From Sphingobium_A sp965228065 (GTDB lineage: Bacteria > Pseudomonadota > Alphaproteobacteria > Sphingomonadales > Sphingomonadaceae), in contig OZ245788.1 in assembly GCA_965228065.1 (NCBI GenBank), positions 992,001 to 1,056,000 of the forward strand: a stretch of 64,000 bases of DNA, read 5' to 3'. Numbering within the stretch: the first letter of the stretch is position 1; every line of letters starts with the position of its first letter. This document shows, piece by piece, positions 57,263 through 64,000 of this stretch. The translations under genes and the position numbers were made by a program. The notes under the pieces are model-generated. The model searched no databases. It saw only the letters and a program-made list of their open reading frames with translations, and was not told the origin of the DNA.

Positions 57263-58921
57263 TTACTTCCGTGCCGCGGCACTCCGCGCGCGGACGGCCT
57301 TGAACTCGGAGCCGTCCTTCCACTCGGGCCAGCGATCCGATCCGGCCAGTTCCACGGCCAGGCGGCGAACCAAATCGATATCCATCACCGCGCCGTCGAG
57401 ATTCCAGTCCGGGCTCCAGGCATCGCAGGGCTGGTGATAGCATTTGCCGGTATAGTCATCGACCCAGCGCTGCCCCGCCGCGCGACCGCCCTCGACCATG
57501 TCGGACGCACCGGCGAGGCTCATCATCAGCAGCACCGGCACACCGCGCTTGGCGAAGGGGAAATGATCGGCGCGATAGAACAGCCCGCGCTCGGGCAGAT
57601 TCTCCGGCGTGACGGTGCGACCCTGGGTGGCGGAGAGCCGCGCGAGATCGTCCTCCAGCACGCTCTGTCCCTGGCCGACCAGGATGACATCGCGCGCGCG
57701 GCCCGCGGTCTGAAGCACATCGACGGTCAGGTTCGCGACCGTCCGGTCGAGCGGATAGACCGGGTTGGTCGCATAATAGTCGGAGCCGAGCAGCCCGCGT
57801 TCTTCCGCGGTCCAGGCCGCAAAGACCAGGCTGCGCGCCGGCTTCGGACCGGCCTTGAAGGCGCGCGCGATCTCCAGCAGCGCGGCCAGCCCAATGGCAT
57901 CGTCATTGGCGCCCGCGCGGATGGTCCGCCCCTGCGCGTCGGGTGCGCCAATGCCATAGGCATCCCAATGCGCGCCGAGCATCACGACTTCGCCGGGCCG
58001 TTTTGTGCCGGATATCTTCGCAAGCACGTTGCGACTGTCGACCGTTTCGCGCGTCACCGGAATGTCCGCGGTAAAGCTGAGGCCGGCCAGCGGCACCGGC
58101 CGGAAATCGGCGCGACGCGCGGCAACACGCAACGCTGCCAGATCGAGGCCCGCATCGCGGAACAGGGCCGTCGATGCCGCGCCGCTCAGCCAACCCTGCA
58201 CCGCCAGGCTCGTCTCGTCACCGGCCGGGCGGACGAGGCCGTAATTCTCGCCGCCGCCGCTCACCACGACATTCCAGCCGTAACCGACGCCCGGTGCATC
58301 ATGGACGATCAGCGCACCGATCGCGCCGCGCCGTGCAGCTTCCTCGAACTTGTAGGTCCAGCGACCATAATAGGTCATGGCCCGGCCGCCGAACTTGCCG
58401 ATGGCGTCCTCGCCCGCGACCGCCTCGAAATCGGGATCGTTGATCAGGAAGACGGCGACCTTGCCCTTGAGGTCCGCGCCTTTGAAATCGTCCCAGCCCC
58501 GTTCGGCCGCGTCGATGCCATAGCCGACAAAGACCAGTGGCGCGCCATCCACCAGCGTCCGATCCCTGGGCTGGAGCGTCGTGAGATAGATGTCCTGCGC
58601 GGTCGCGAGCGGGCGGAATTGCCCGCCGCGCGTCGTACCGAGTTTCGTCGGCGTACCCAGTCGCGTGTGCAGCAACGGCACCGCCTGCGTCCAACCGCCA
58701 TCACTGCCGCCGGGCTCCAGCCCCAATGCCTTGAAGCGCGCGATCAGATAGTCGACCGTCTTCGTCTCGCCCGGCGTGCCCGGCGCACGGCCCTCGAACG
58801 CATCGGACGCAAGAGTCCTGACGGTCTCGGTGATCCGTTCTGGGTTGATCGGATTGTCCTGCGCGACGACGGGCATGGGCAGGCAAAGCGCGGACATGAG
58901 CAGTGCGAAACGGCGAAACAT
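57263..58921 (-). CDS. M28 family secreted aminopeptidase-like metallopeptidase
   Basis: 552 residues with a signal peptide (MFRRFALLMSALCLPMPVVAQ). A protease-associated insert (about 120-270) interrupts the peptidase fold. Zinc ligands follow in LGAHWDAYG, AGANDDAIG and AAWTAEERGLLGS, the M28 pattern with Asp bridging the two metals. It probably trims peptides in the periplasm or outside. A large hairpin element lies in the divergent region. Confidence 0.92.
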   Translation of the reverse strand: MFRRFALLMSALCLPMPVVAQDNPINPERITETVRTLASDAFEGRAPGTPGETKTVDYLIARFKALGLEPGGSDGGWTQAVPLLHTRLGTPTKLGTTRGGQFRPLATAQDIYLTTLQPRDRTLVDGAPLVFVGYGIDAAERGWDDFKGADLKGKVAVFLINDPDFEAVAGEDAIGKFGGRAMTYYGRWTYKFEEAARRGAIGALIVHDAPGVGYGWNVVVSGGGENYGLVRPAGDETSLAVQGWLSGAASTALFRDAGLDLAALRVAARRADFRPVPLAGLSFTADIPVTRETVDSRNVLAKISGTKRPGEVVMLGAHWDAYGIGAPDAQGRTIRAGANDDAIGLAALLEIARAFKAGPKPARSLVFAAWTAEERGLLGSDYYATNPVYPLDRTVANLTVDVLQTAGRARDVILVGQGQSVLEDDLARLSATQGRTVTPENLPERGLFYRADHFPFAKRGVPVLLMMSLAGASDMVEGGRAAGQRWVDDYTGKCYHQPCDAWSPDWNLDGAVMDIDLVRRLAVELAGSDRWPEWKDGSEFKAVRARSAAARK

Positions 58922-58954
58922 CGATCAGCCTTTCGGAACATGGAGTGCGTCCAG

Positions 58955-59066
58955 CCTTAGAACATGCTGCGATCCGCCGAAAGCGGATCGCAGCATGTTC
59001 TAAGGTGATGTTTTATCGCGATTTCCGAGTCGTTCGATGGTTCCATCGAACTACAAATCGCTCTGG
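58955..59066 (+). repeat. Two-stem-loop intergenic element, copy 2
   Basis: The first hairpin has a perfect 23-base stem (58955-58977 with 58983-59005) around CGAAA. The second has an outer GCGATTT/AAATCGC stem and an inner GTTCGATGG-TT-CCATCGAAC. It shares TTTCCGAG, GATG..TCCATC and AAATCGCTCT with 33443-33548 while the stem sequences differ. Confidence 0.85.
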
Positions 59067-59165
59067 GTCGCTGACGATCTGGCGCAAGCCGTCTGCGCCG
59101 AAAGGCGTTCAGCCGGCATGCAGCAGCATCGACATAGCATCGTCTTTCCATTGGGGAGACTGCCG

Positions 59166-59669
59166 ATGACCCGCACCTTGCTTTTGCTGCTTGCGCTCGG
59201 CATTGCCATGCCGGCAAGCGCCCAATCGGCGCGCAATCCGCAGATCGATTATCCGGGCTTTCGCGAGCTCACGCTCAAGGTCGAAGCGCAACGGCGTGAC
59301 CGGCTCATCGACTTCTCGCGCTTCAAGGCGCAGGCCGCGAAACCCGATGCGCTCATCCTCGACGCCCGCTCGGCCGATGCCTTTGCCTGCGGCCATATCG
59401 CGGGCGCGGTCAACCTGCCCTTCACCGACTTCACCGCCGAAAGCCTGGCGCAGGTAATCGGGCCGGATCGAGATCGCCCCATCCTGATCTACTGCAACAA
59501 TAATTTCCGGAACGACGCGCCCCCGGTCATGCTGAAATCGCGCCCGCTCGCACTCAATATCCAGACCTTCATCAATTTGGTCGGCTATGGTTATGCCAAT
59601 GTCTGGGAATTGAACGATGTGATCGATTTCAACGATCCGAAGGTGGGGTGGGTGACGGCGAGTGGTTAA
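59166..59669 (+). CDS. Exported rhodanese-like protein
   Basis: 167 residues from the ATG at 59166, with GGGGAG seven bases upstream. A signal peptide (MTRTLLLLLALGIAMPASA) precedes one rhodanese domain, with LILDARSADAFACGHIAGAVNLPFTDF and the active loop CNNNFRND, whose Cys is kept. It should act in the periplasm, possibly in sulfur transfer or thiol stress. Confidence 0.88.
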   Translation: MTRTLLLLLALGIAMPASAQSARNPQIDYPGFRELTLKVEAQRRDRLIDFSRFKAQAAKPDALILDARSADAFACGHIAGAVNLPFTDFTAESLAQVIGPDRDRPILIYCNNNFRNDAPPVMLKSRPLALNIQTFINLVGYGYANVWELNDVIDFNDPKVGWVTASG

Positions 59670-59704
59670 GAGGGGTCGGAAGTTCCCCCGCAATCCCACC
59701 AAAT

Positions 59705-59778
59705 CCGTTCGTGTCGAGCGAAGTCGAGACACGTAGCGCCGGCCCCCAACGTCCCTCGACTTCGCTCGGGACAAACGG
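59705..59778. repeat. TCGAGCGAAGTCGAGA dispersed repeat, intergenic copy
   Basis: Nearly identical over 73-74 bases to the copy that forms the queG end, starting CCGTTCGTGTCGAGCG and ending CTCGGGACAAACGG. Here it lies in the gap between convergent genes, the more usual position for such elements. Confidence 0.9.
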
Positions 59779-59796
59779 TGGGGTTGGCCGCTAGCG

Positions 59797-60549
59797 CTAC
59801 TTCCCCAACCTGATCTCATACAGAACCGGCCAGTTCTTGCCCGTCACGAACAGCCGGTCCTTCTTCCTGTCATAAGCGATGCCATTGGCCACATCATCAC
59901 GACTGCGCCGGCCCGATTGCGCGGACAGCGCCGAAACGTCGATCCAGCCCTTCACATTGCCCGTCACCGGATCGATGCGCGCGATCCGGTCGGTCAGCCA
60001 GATATTGGCCAGCACCTCGCCCTTCACCCATTCGAGTTCATTGAGGCGCGATACCGGATGGCCATCCGCCGTCACCTGGATCCGGCGCTTCTCCTTCAGC
60101 GTCTCGGGATCGAGGAAACGCAGATAGGGCGTACCGTCGCTCATCACGATCTCATGATCGTTGCGCGTCAGCGCCCAGCCTTCGCCGCGATATTTGAATG
60201 TGCCGATCTTCCGGAACGTCGCGCGATCCCAGATGAAGCCGATGCCATGCTGCCAGGTCAGGCTGATCAGCTTGCCCTTCCAGTCGACGATGCCCTCACC
60301 GAAATAGCGTGATTCGATTTCAGTCTCGCGCAGCACTTTGCCGTCTTCCAGCCGCACTTCGCGCACGACCGACTGACCCTCCAGCCCAGTGCTTTCGAAC
60401 AGCCGGCCATCGAGATAGATCAGCCCTTCGGTGAAGGCGGTCGGATCGTGGGGAAAGGTCGCGACGATCCGGGGCTGTTCGGTGGGAATCGGTGCCGGCG
60501 CGGCGCCAAGCAGGAACAGCGGCAGCAATGCGGCGATCAAACGCCTCAC
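59797..60549 (-). CDS. Glutaminyl-peptide cyclotransferase
   Basis: 250 residues from the GTG at 60549, overlapping the ygfZ-type stop (GTGA). After a signal peptide (RRLIAALLPLFLLGAAPA) it has the beta-propeller family pattern: HDPTAFTEGLIYLDGRLFESTGLEGQS, LTWQHGIGFIWD and RLNELEWVKGEVLANIWLTDRIARID. The enzyme converts N-terminal Gln of exported proteins to pyroglutamate. Confidence 0.9.
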   Translation of the reverse strand: MRRLIAALLPLFLLGAAPAPIPTEQPRIVATFPHDPTAFTEGLIYLDGRLFESTGLEGQSVVREVRLEDGKVLRETEIESRYFGEGIVDWKGKLISLTWQHGIGFIWDRATFRKIGTFKYRGEGWALTRNDHEIVMSDGTPYLRFLDPETLKEKRRIQVTADGHPVSRLNELEWVKGEVLANIWLTDRIARIDPVTGNVKGWIDVSALSAQSGRRSRDDVANGIAYDRKKDRLFVTGKNWPVLYEIRLGK

Positions 60550-61259
60550 GCGATCGCGTCCGCAAGCCAGCCGGGCAGGGTCACGCCGGGCGTTCCCGCC
60601 AGCGCCTCGACGCGCAGCCGCATCACCGCCAGGCCGAGATCGGGATACCAGGCCATCGCCGAATCGCCCGGGTCCGCCTCCACGCGCACCACCGCGAGGC
60701 GGCGATTGACCTTCTGCCGCCAGTTCATCCGCGCGGTATTCTCCTGCCCGACATAGCAGCCCTTGGTGAAGCTCACACCATTCAGCTCGGCAGCATTGCA
60801 TTCCAGCCAGAGCGTCTTGTCCTGCCCAAGCTCCGCCACGCCTTCGGCAACGCCCAGAGACAGCCGATGCGCAAGCCAGCCCTCGGCCGGTTCAGCGGGC
60901 GGTGCGATCCAGCGATGGCCGAGCCCGCCCAGCCGCGGATCCTCCGGCGCGTCGGCCTGGAGCGCCCAGTGGACTGCCAGTCCCTCGTCGCGCGCGATCG
61001 CGATCTGGCGACGCAGGCGATAAAGCGACAGACGGCGGATCAGCGCGTCTGCCTGCGCCGCCTCGCAATCGATCAGCACATCCTCGCCGTCGTCCCACAG
61101 GATGAAGTCGAACAGCGCCTTGCCCTGCGCAGTCAGCAACCCCGCCCAGACGGGCAGCGCGCCGGCGGCATCGTTGGTGACGAGGCCTTGAAGGAATCCG
61201 CGGACATCGTCTCCGGAAAGACGAACCACGGCACGGTCGCTAAGGGTGGTGCCGGTCAT
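60546..61259 (-). CDS. ygfZ: YgfZ/GcvT-like folate-binding protein
   Basis: 237 residues from the ATG at 61259. The motif KGCYVGQE, with its functional cysteine, identifies YgfZ, a tetrahydrofolate-dependent protein that supports iron-sulfur enzymes such as MiaB. FLQGLVTNDA is the N-terminal hallmark. It is divergent from pyrC with 47 bases between and coupled to the glutaminyl cyclase gene. Confidence 0.93.
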   Translation of the reverse strand: MTGTTLSDRAVVRLSGDDVRGFLQGLVTNDAAGALPVWAGLLTAQGKALFDFILWDDGEDVLIDCEAAQADALIRRLSLYRLRRQIAIARDEGLAVHWALQADAPEDPRLGGLGHRWIAPPAEPAEGWLAHRLSLGVAEGVAELGQDKTLWLECNAAELNGVSFTKGCYVGQENTARMNWRQKVNRRLAVVRVEADPGDSAMAWYPDLGLAVMRLRVEALAGTPGVTLPGWLADAIA

Positions 61260-61306
61260 GTCCACTAGTTAAGGACAGTCGCAAAGAATCCCAAGCCGGA
61301 GCTGCA

Positions 61307-62365
61307 ATGACCGCGACAGAAAATACGCGACTGGTAATCAGGCGCCCCGACGATTGGCACGTCCATCTTCGCGACGGCGAGATGCTCGCCGCGGTCGCCG
61401 GCCAGACCGCACGGCAATTCGCACGCGCGATCGTGATGCCCAATCTCTCGCCGCCCGTGACCACGGCCGCAGGCGCCGCGGCCTATTGCGACCGTATCCT
61501 GGCCGCGTTGCCCGCCGATGCCGACTTCACCCCGCTGATGACGAGCTATCTGACCGACGGCGCCGATCCCGGGGAGCTGGAACGCGGCTTCACCGAGGGC
61601 GCGTTCACCGCCGCCAAACTCTATCCCGCGCACGCCACCACCAACGCTGCGCATGGCGTCACCGATATCCGTGCCATCCACCCCGCGCTGGACGCGATGC
61701 AGCGCATCGGCATGCCCTTGCTCGTCCACGGCGAAGTCACCGATCCCGATATCGACATCTTCGATCGCGAGGCCGTCTTCATCGAACGCACGCTGATCGG
61801 GCTGGCGCGCGATTTCCCGGCGCTCAAGATCGTCTTCGAGCATATCACCACCGCGGAAGCCGCCGATTTCGTGATGGAGTCCGGCCCGACGATCGGCGCC
61901 ACGATCACGCCGCAGCATCTGATCATCAATCGCAATGCGCTGTTCGCCGGCGGCATCCGTCCGCACGCCTATTGCCTGCCGATCGTCAAGCGCGAGAAGC
62001 ACCGGCTGGCACTGCGCCGCGCCGCAACCTCAGGCTCGCCCAAATTCTTCCTGGGCACCGATAGCGCGCCACATGCAATCGACCGCAAGGAAGCCGCATG
62101 CGGCTGCGCCGGCATCTTCAACGCGCCGTTCGCGCTGGAGAGCTATGCGACGGTGTTCGAGGAAGAAGGCGCACTCGACCGGTTCGAGGCCTTCGCGTCG
62201 GAGAACGGCCCGAACTTCTACGGCCTGCCGCTCAACGAGGATCGCGTTGCGCTGGAGCGCGTGGCGGTGGAGGTGCCCGAAACCATCGGGACCGGCGCAA
62301 CGACACTCGTCCCCTTCCACGCTGGCGAGACGCTGGCCTGGAAGTTCGCGGGCAGGGTCGAATAG
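61307..62365 (+). CDS. pyrC: Dihydroorotase, class II
   Basis: 352 residues. The two-zinc site is seen in WHVHLRDGEML, the carboxylated lysine in AAKLYPAHATTN, and further ligands in HGEVTD, FEHITT and GTDSAPHAIDRKEAACGCAGIFNAP. This is the short E. coli-type enzyme of pyrimidine synthesis. Confidence 0.97.
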   Translation: MTATENTRLVIRRPDDWHVHLRDGEMLAAVAGQTARQFARAIVMPNLSPPVTTAAGAAAYCDRILAALPADADFTPLMTSYLTDGADPGELERGFTEGAFTAAKLYPAHATTNAAHGVTDIRAIHPALDAMQRIGMPLLVHGEVTDPDIDIFDREAVFIERTLIGLARDFPALKIVFEHITTAEAADFVMESGPTIGATITPQHLIINRNALFAGGIRPHAYCLPIVKREKHRLALRRAATSGSPKFFLGTDSAPHAIDRKEAACGCAGIFNAPFALESYATVFEEEGALDRFEAFASENGPNFYGLPLNEDRVALERVAVEVPETIGTGATTLVPFHAGETLAWKFAGRVE

Positions 62366-62394
62366 CGCAGACCGGATCGGTCGCAATTCAGGTC

Positions 62395-62557
62395 GGGCCG
62401 GAGCGAGAATGGTGTTCTTCGAGAACCGGCGCGGAGCGTACGTCAGTACGTGAGCACCGGAAGCGCAGAAGAATGCCGTTCGCACCCTCCGCAGCCTTTC
62501 CAACGATGCTTCGCATCGTCGGAACCTTAGGCTGCTCCGCCCGGCCTCATCTGAATT
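62395..62557. repeat. Dispersed element, inverted copy 2
   Basis: Reverse complement shares CTGCGCTTCCGGTGCTCACG and GTACGCTCCGC-CCGGTTCTCG with 22102-22251 and has similar AATTCAG/CTGAATT ends. It includes an extra hairpin (CCAACGATGCTTCGCATCGT). It lies between pyrC and the end of the eipA gene. Confidence 0.75.
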
Positions 62558-63284
62558 AGAAGGGGACCCAGCGGCCTTTTTCGCTGAACTTCATATACCC
62601 GATATTGGCACCGAGCCGCAGGCCGGCACCAAGCCGGATCGGGATCAGCACGACATCGCCGCGACGCAGGTAGCTGGCGGTGAAGCCGCCGACGAAATAG
62701 GCGGTGCCTTCACCTTGCGGATAGCGGCGATAGAGTTCCTGGCTGTCGTAGAGGTTGTAGACCAGCACGAAGCTTTTCGACGCATTGCCGCCGAAGTCGA
62801 AACCGACCGAGGGGCCGGTCCAGTAGACCTTGCGATCGCCCTCCACCTTGTGATGGAGCATGCCCGAGCCATAACGCAGGCCGACGACGATCGCGCCCGA
62901 TGCCTCCTGACCGGTGATATAGGCATTGGGCTCACCCTGGTCCTTCAGAATGTCCTCGATGATCTTGGCCAGGCCCTGGGCACCACGGCCGAAGACGCCT
63001 TCGGCCGCGCCGATCAGATCACCCTTCTGATAGGTGACGGGCTGTCCCGCGGCCGGCTGCGCCGCAGCGGCATCCGCAATTGGCGCGGATGTCGTCATCG
63101 ACTCCGAAGGTGCCGGTGCGGGATCGACCGGCCGCGGCAACTGGGTCTGCTGATCGGGCGGCAACAGGTCGGCATCGATCGACTCGTTGGGATCGACGTC
63201 ACGCACCTGTGCGACGGCCGGAACCGCCGCGAAAGAAAAAGCCGCAGCGACGATCATCGTGCGCGCGAACAGGGTCTTCAACAT
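62556..63284 (-). CDS. eipA: EipA family envelope protein (DUF1134)
   Basis: 242 residues. A signal peptide (ending AAVPAVAQ) and a Pro/Ala-rich linker of about 60 residues precede the DUF1134 domain: GRGAQGLAKIIEDILKDQGEPNAYITGQEASGAIVVGLRYGSG to ANIGYMKFSEKGRWVPF. EipA of Brucella is a periplasmic protein needed for envelope integrity. Monocistronic. Confidence 0.9.
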   Translation of the reverse strand: MLKTLFARTMIVAAAFSFAAVPAVAQVRDVDPNESIDADLLPPDQQTQLPRPVDPAPAPSESMTTSAPIADAAAAQPAAGQPVTYQKGDLIGAAEGVFGRGAQGLAKIIEDILKDQGEPNAYITGQEASGAIVVGLRYGSGMLHHKVEGDRKVYWTGPSVGFDFGGNASKSFVLVYNLYDSQELYRRYPQGEGTAYFVGGFTASYLRRGDVVLIPIRLGAGLRLGANIGYMKFSEKGRWVPF

Positions 63285-63476
63285 ATTCTACCCCCGGAAC
63301 TATCCATTCGGCAGGTTAAGGCGCTGGCGCATGAGCCTGCAATGAACGGGCGGCGAACCGAGTCGATCCCGCGCCCACCCGAGTCTGCAGCCTCAAACCC
63401 GCTTCTGAAAAACTCTTTTCGTCCCCGGTTGATCACCGGACAACCGCCCGCTATAGCCGCGCTTCGCTGCTGCTTC

Positions 63477-63568
63477 GGAGACGTGGGTGAGTGGCTGAAA
63501 CCAACGGTTTGCTAAACCGTCGTATGGAGAATTCCGTACCGAGGGTTCGAATCCCTCCGTCTCCGCCA
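63477..63568 (+). tRNA. tRNA-Ser (GCT)
   Basis: A long-variable-arm tRNA: acceptor GGAGACG/CGTCTCC, anticodon stem ACGGT/ACCGT with loop TTGCTAA (anticodon GCT), T arm GAGGG-TTCGAAT-CCCTC and an encoded CCA. It ends just before a strong terminator. Confidence 0.97.
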
Positions 63569-63574
63569 GCCAGT

Positions 63575-63601
63575 CCTAAGTATCAGAGATACTTAGGTTT
63601 T
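63575..63601 (+). terminator. Terminator downstream of tRNA-Ser
   Basis: CCTAAGTATC (63575-63584) and GATACTTAGG (63588-63597) form a perfect ten-base stem with the loop AGA, followed by TTTT. Confidence 0.9.
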
Positions 63602-63892
63602 ATCCAAAAATATGGCCGATTTCCCGGCAAAACCGCGGATATTTCGTTCGGTTCCGTACTGCGGAGAGTCAGATGCGAACCCCGGGAAATCTCCGAGGCC
63701 TTCTCCGCAGCCCTTCCCGGCACTACGGGATTTAATTCCCCCTCCCAGAATCCCTGTCCCGCCGGCGTTCGTCACGCGCCGGCGCCAACTCCGCGCGCAT
63801 CCGCGAATGGGACCATTTTCCCATAAAAGCTCGATTTGCGGTGCGGTCAGATCTGTGTGCCACCGTGAAGCGACAGTCTTTGCCGGAGCCAC
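63602..63892. other. Intergenic region without recognisable gene
   Basis: 291 bases between the tRNA-Ser terminator and a transposase start. Frames here give only compositionally GC-rich, low-complexity translations with no recognisable motif, and I see no terminal inverted repeat with certainty. One end of an insertion sequence should lie here. Confidence 0.4.
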
Positions 63893-64000
63893 ATGGCACG
63901 CAAATCCAGGGCGAAACCGCCCAGCCCGTTTCGCGGGTTCAACTCATCCCCTGAGGCGATCCGACTGGTGGTGCTGACGTACGTCAAACTCAACGGCGAA
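63893..64000 (+). pseudogene. IS6-family-like transposase, probably internally deleted (runs off the window)
   Basis: ATG at 63893 after CGGAG opens MARKSRAKPPSPFRGFNSS, PEAIRLVVLTYVKLNGE. The first 26 or so residues match the usual start of an IS6-type transposase (PPSPFR, NSSPEVIRLVV), but VKLNGE normally occurs about 65 residues later, after the helix-turn-helix and just behind the first catalytic Asp. This suggests an internal deletion joining two similar TYV/MYV sites. The rest is beyond the window. Confidence 0.55.

Noticed and set aside
63477..63568. tRNA-Ser as an integration site for a genomic island
   Set aside because: No integrase gene or repeated tRNA 3' end is seen before the window ends; only a transposase fragment follows.

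Overview
The window is high-GC chromosomal DNA that looks like a sphingomonad (Alphaproteobacteria, Sphingomonadales). The indicators are a class I (archaeal-type) lysyl-tRNA synthetase, a CarD regulator, an EipA/DUF1134 envelope protein, the SspB and HIT/His gene arrangement, the rpmF-plsX-fabH-ihfA-merR operon, and several families of dispersed palindromic repeats. Most of the sequence is core housekeeping on both strands, with short convergent or divergent gaps and many 4-bp start/stop overlaps.

Layout. 0-10.6 kb: end of a PEP mutase-family gene, a secreted serine hydrolase, RcnB-like and DUF885 proteins, a GNAT gene overlapping class I lysyl-tRNA synthetase, and divergently a DinG-type helicase, SixA-type phosphatase and second GNAT gene. 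10.6-13.6 kb: rpmF-plsX-fabH-ihfA-merR operon. 13.8-21.4 kb: MAPEG protein, cation diffusion facilitator with a lipoprotein, MBL hydrolase, an uncharacterised HELAH protein, the ergothioneine pair egtB-egtD, cobalamin adenosyltransferase, GluQ-RS. 21.5-34 kb: HNH nuclease, PEP carboxylase, two DUF2807 proteins, CarD, ferredoxin, an S4 protein behind a frame-split SUV3-like helicase, an M23 peptidase, ProC, MsrB. 34-43.6 kb: a CYP153-like P450, an ABC-2 exporter, QueG, an adenosine-kinase-like kinase, an amino-acid permease, HIT protein. 43.6-48.7 kb: hisB-hisH-hisA-hisF-hisE, SspB, FumC. 48.7-53.1 kb: an RNA-repair locus. 53.3-63.3 kb: AcnA, GFA-like and M15-like proteins, M28 peptidase, rhodanese, glutaminyl cyclase, YgfZ, PyrC, EipA. 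The window closes with tRNA-Ser(GCT) and the start of what looks like an internally deleted IS6-type transposase.

The most interesting part is the RNA-repair locus. rtcR, a sigma-54 activator with an N-terminal CARF-type sensor region, is divergent from rtcB (RNA ligase) and rtcA (RNA 3'-phosphate cyclase). Between a well-formed -24/-12 promoter and rtcB lies a complete proline-tRNA-like cloverleaf (anticodon TGG, encoded CCA) with atypical residues in the D- and T-loops. It would be carried in the 5' leader of the repair transcript. Since RtcR of other bacteria senses broken tRNA ends, an RtcR-controlled tRNA-like RNA suggests a decoy, substrate or signal.

Other notable points are a one-base frameshift that splits the SUV3-like helicase at an ATGA junction, a two-stem-loop dispersed element whose stems differ in sequence but keep pairing, and a repeat that forms the 3' end of queG. 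Function calls come from recognising motifs and family patterns by eye; no database search was run.
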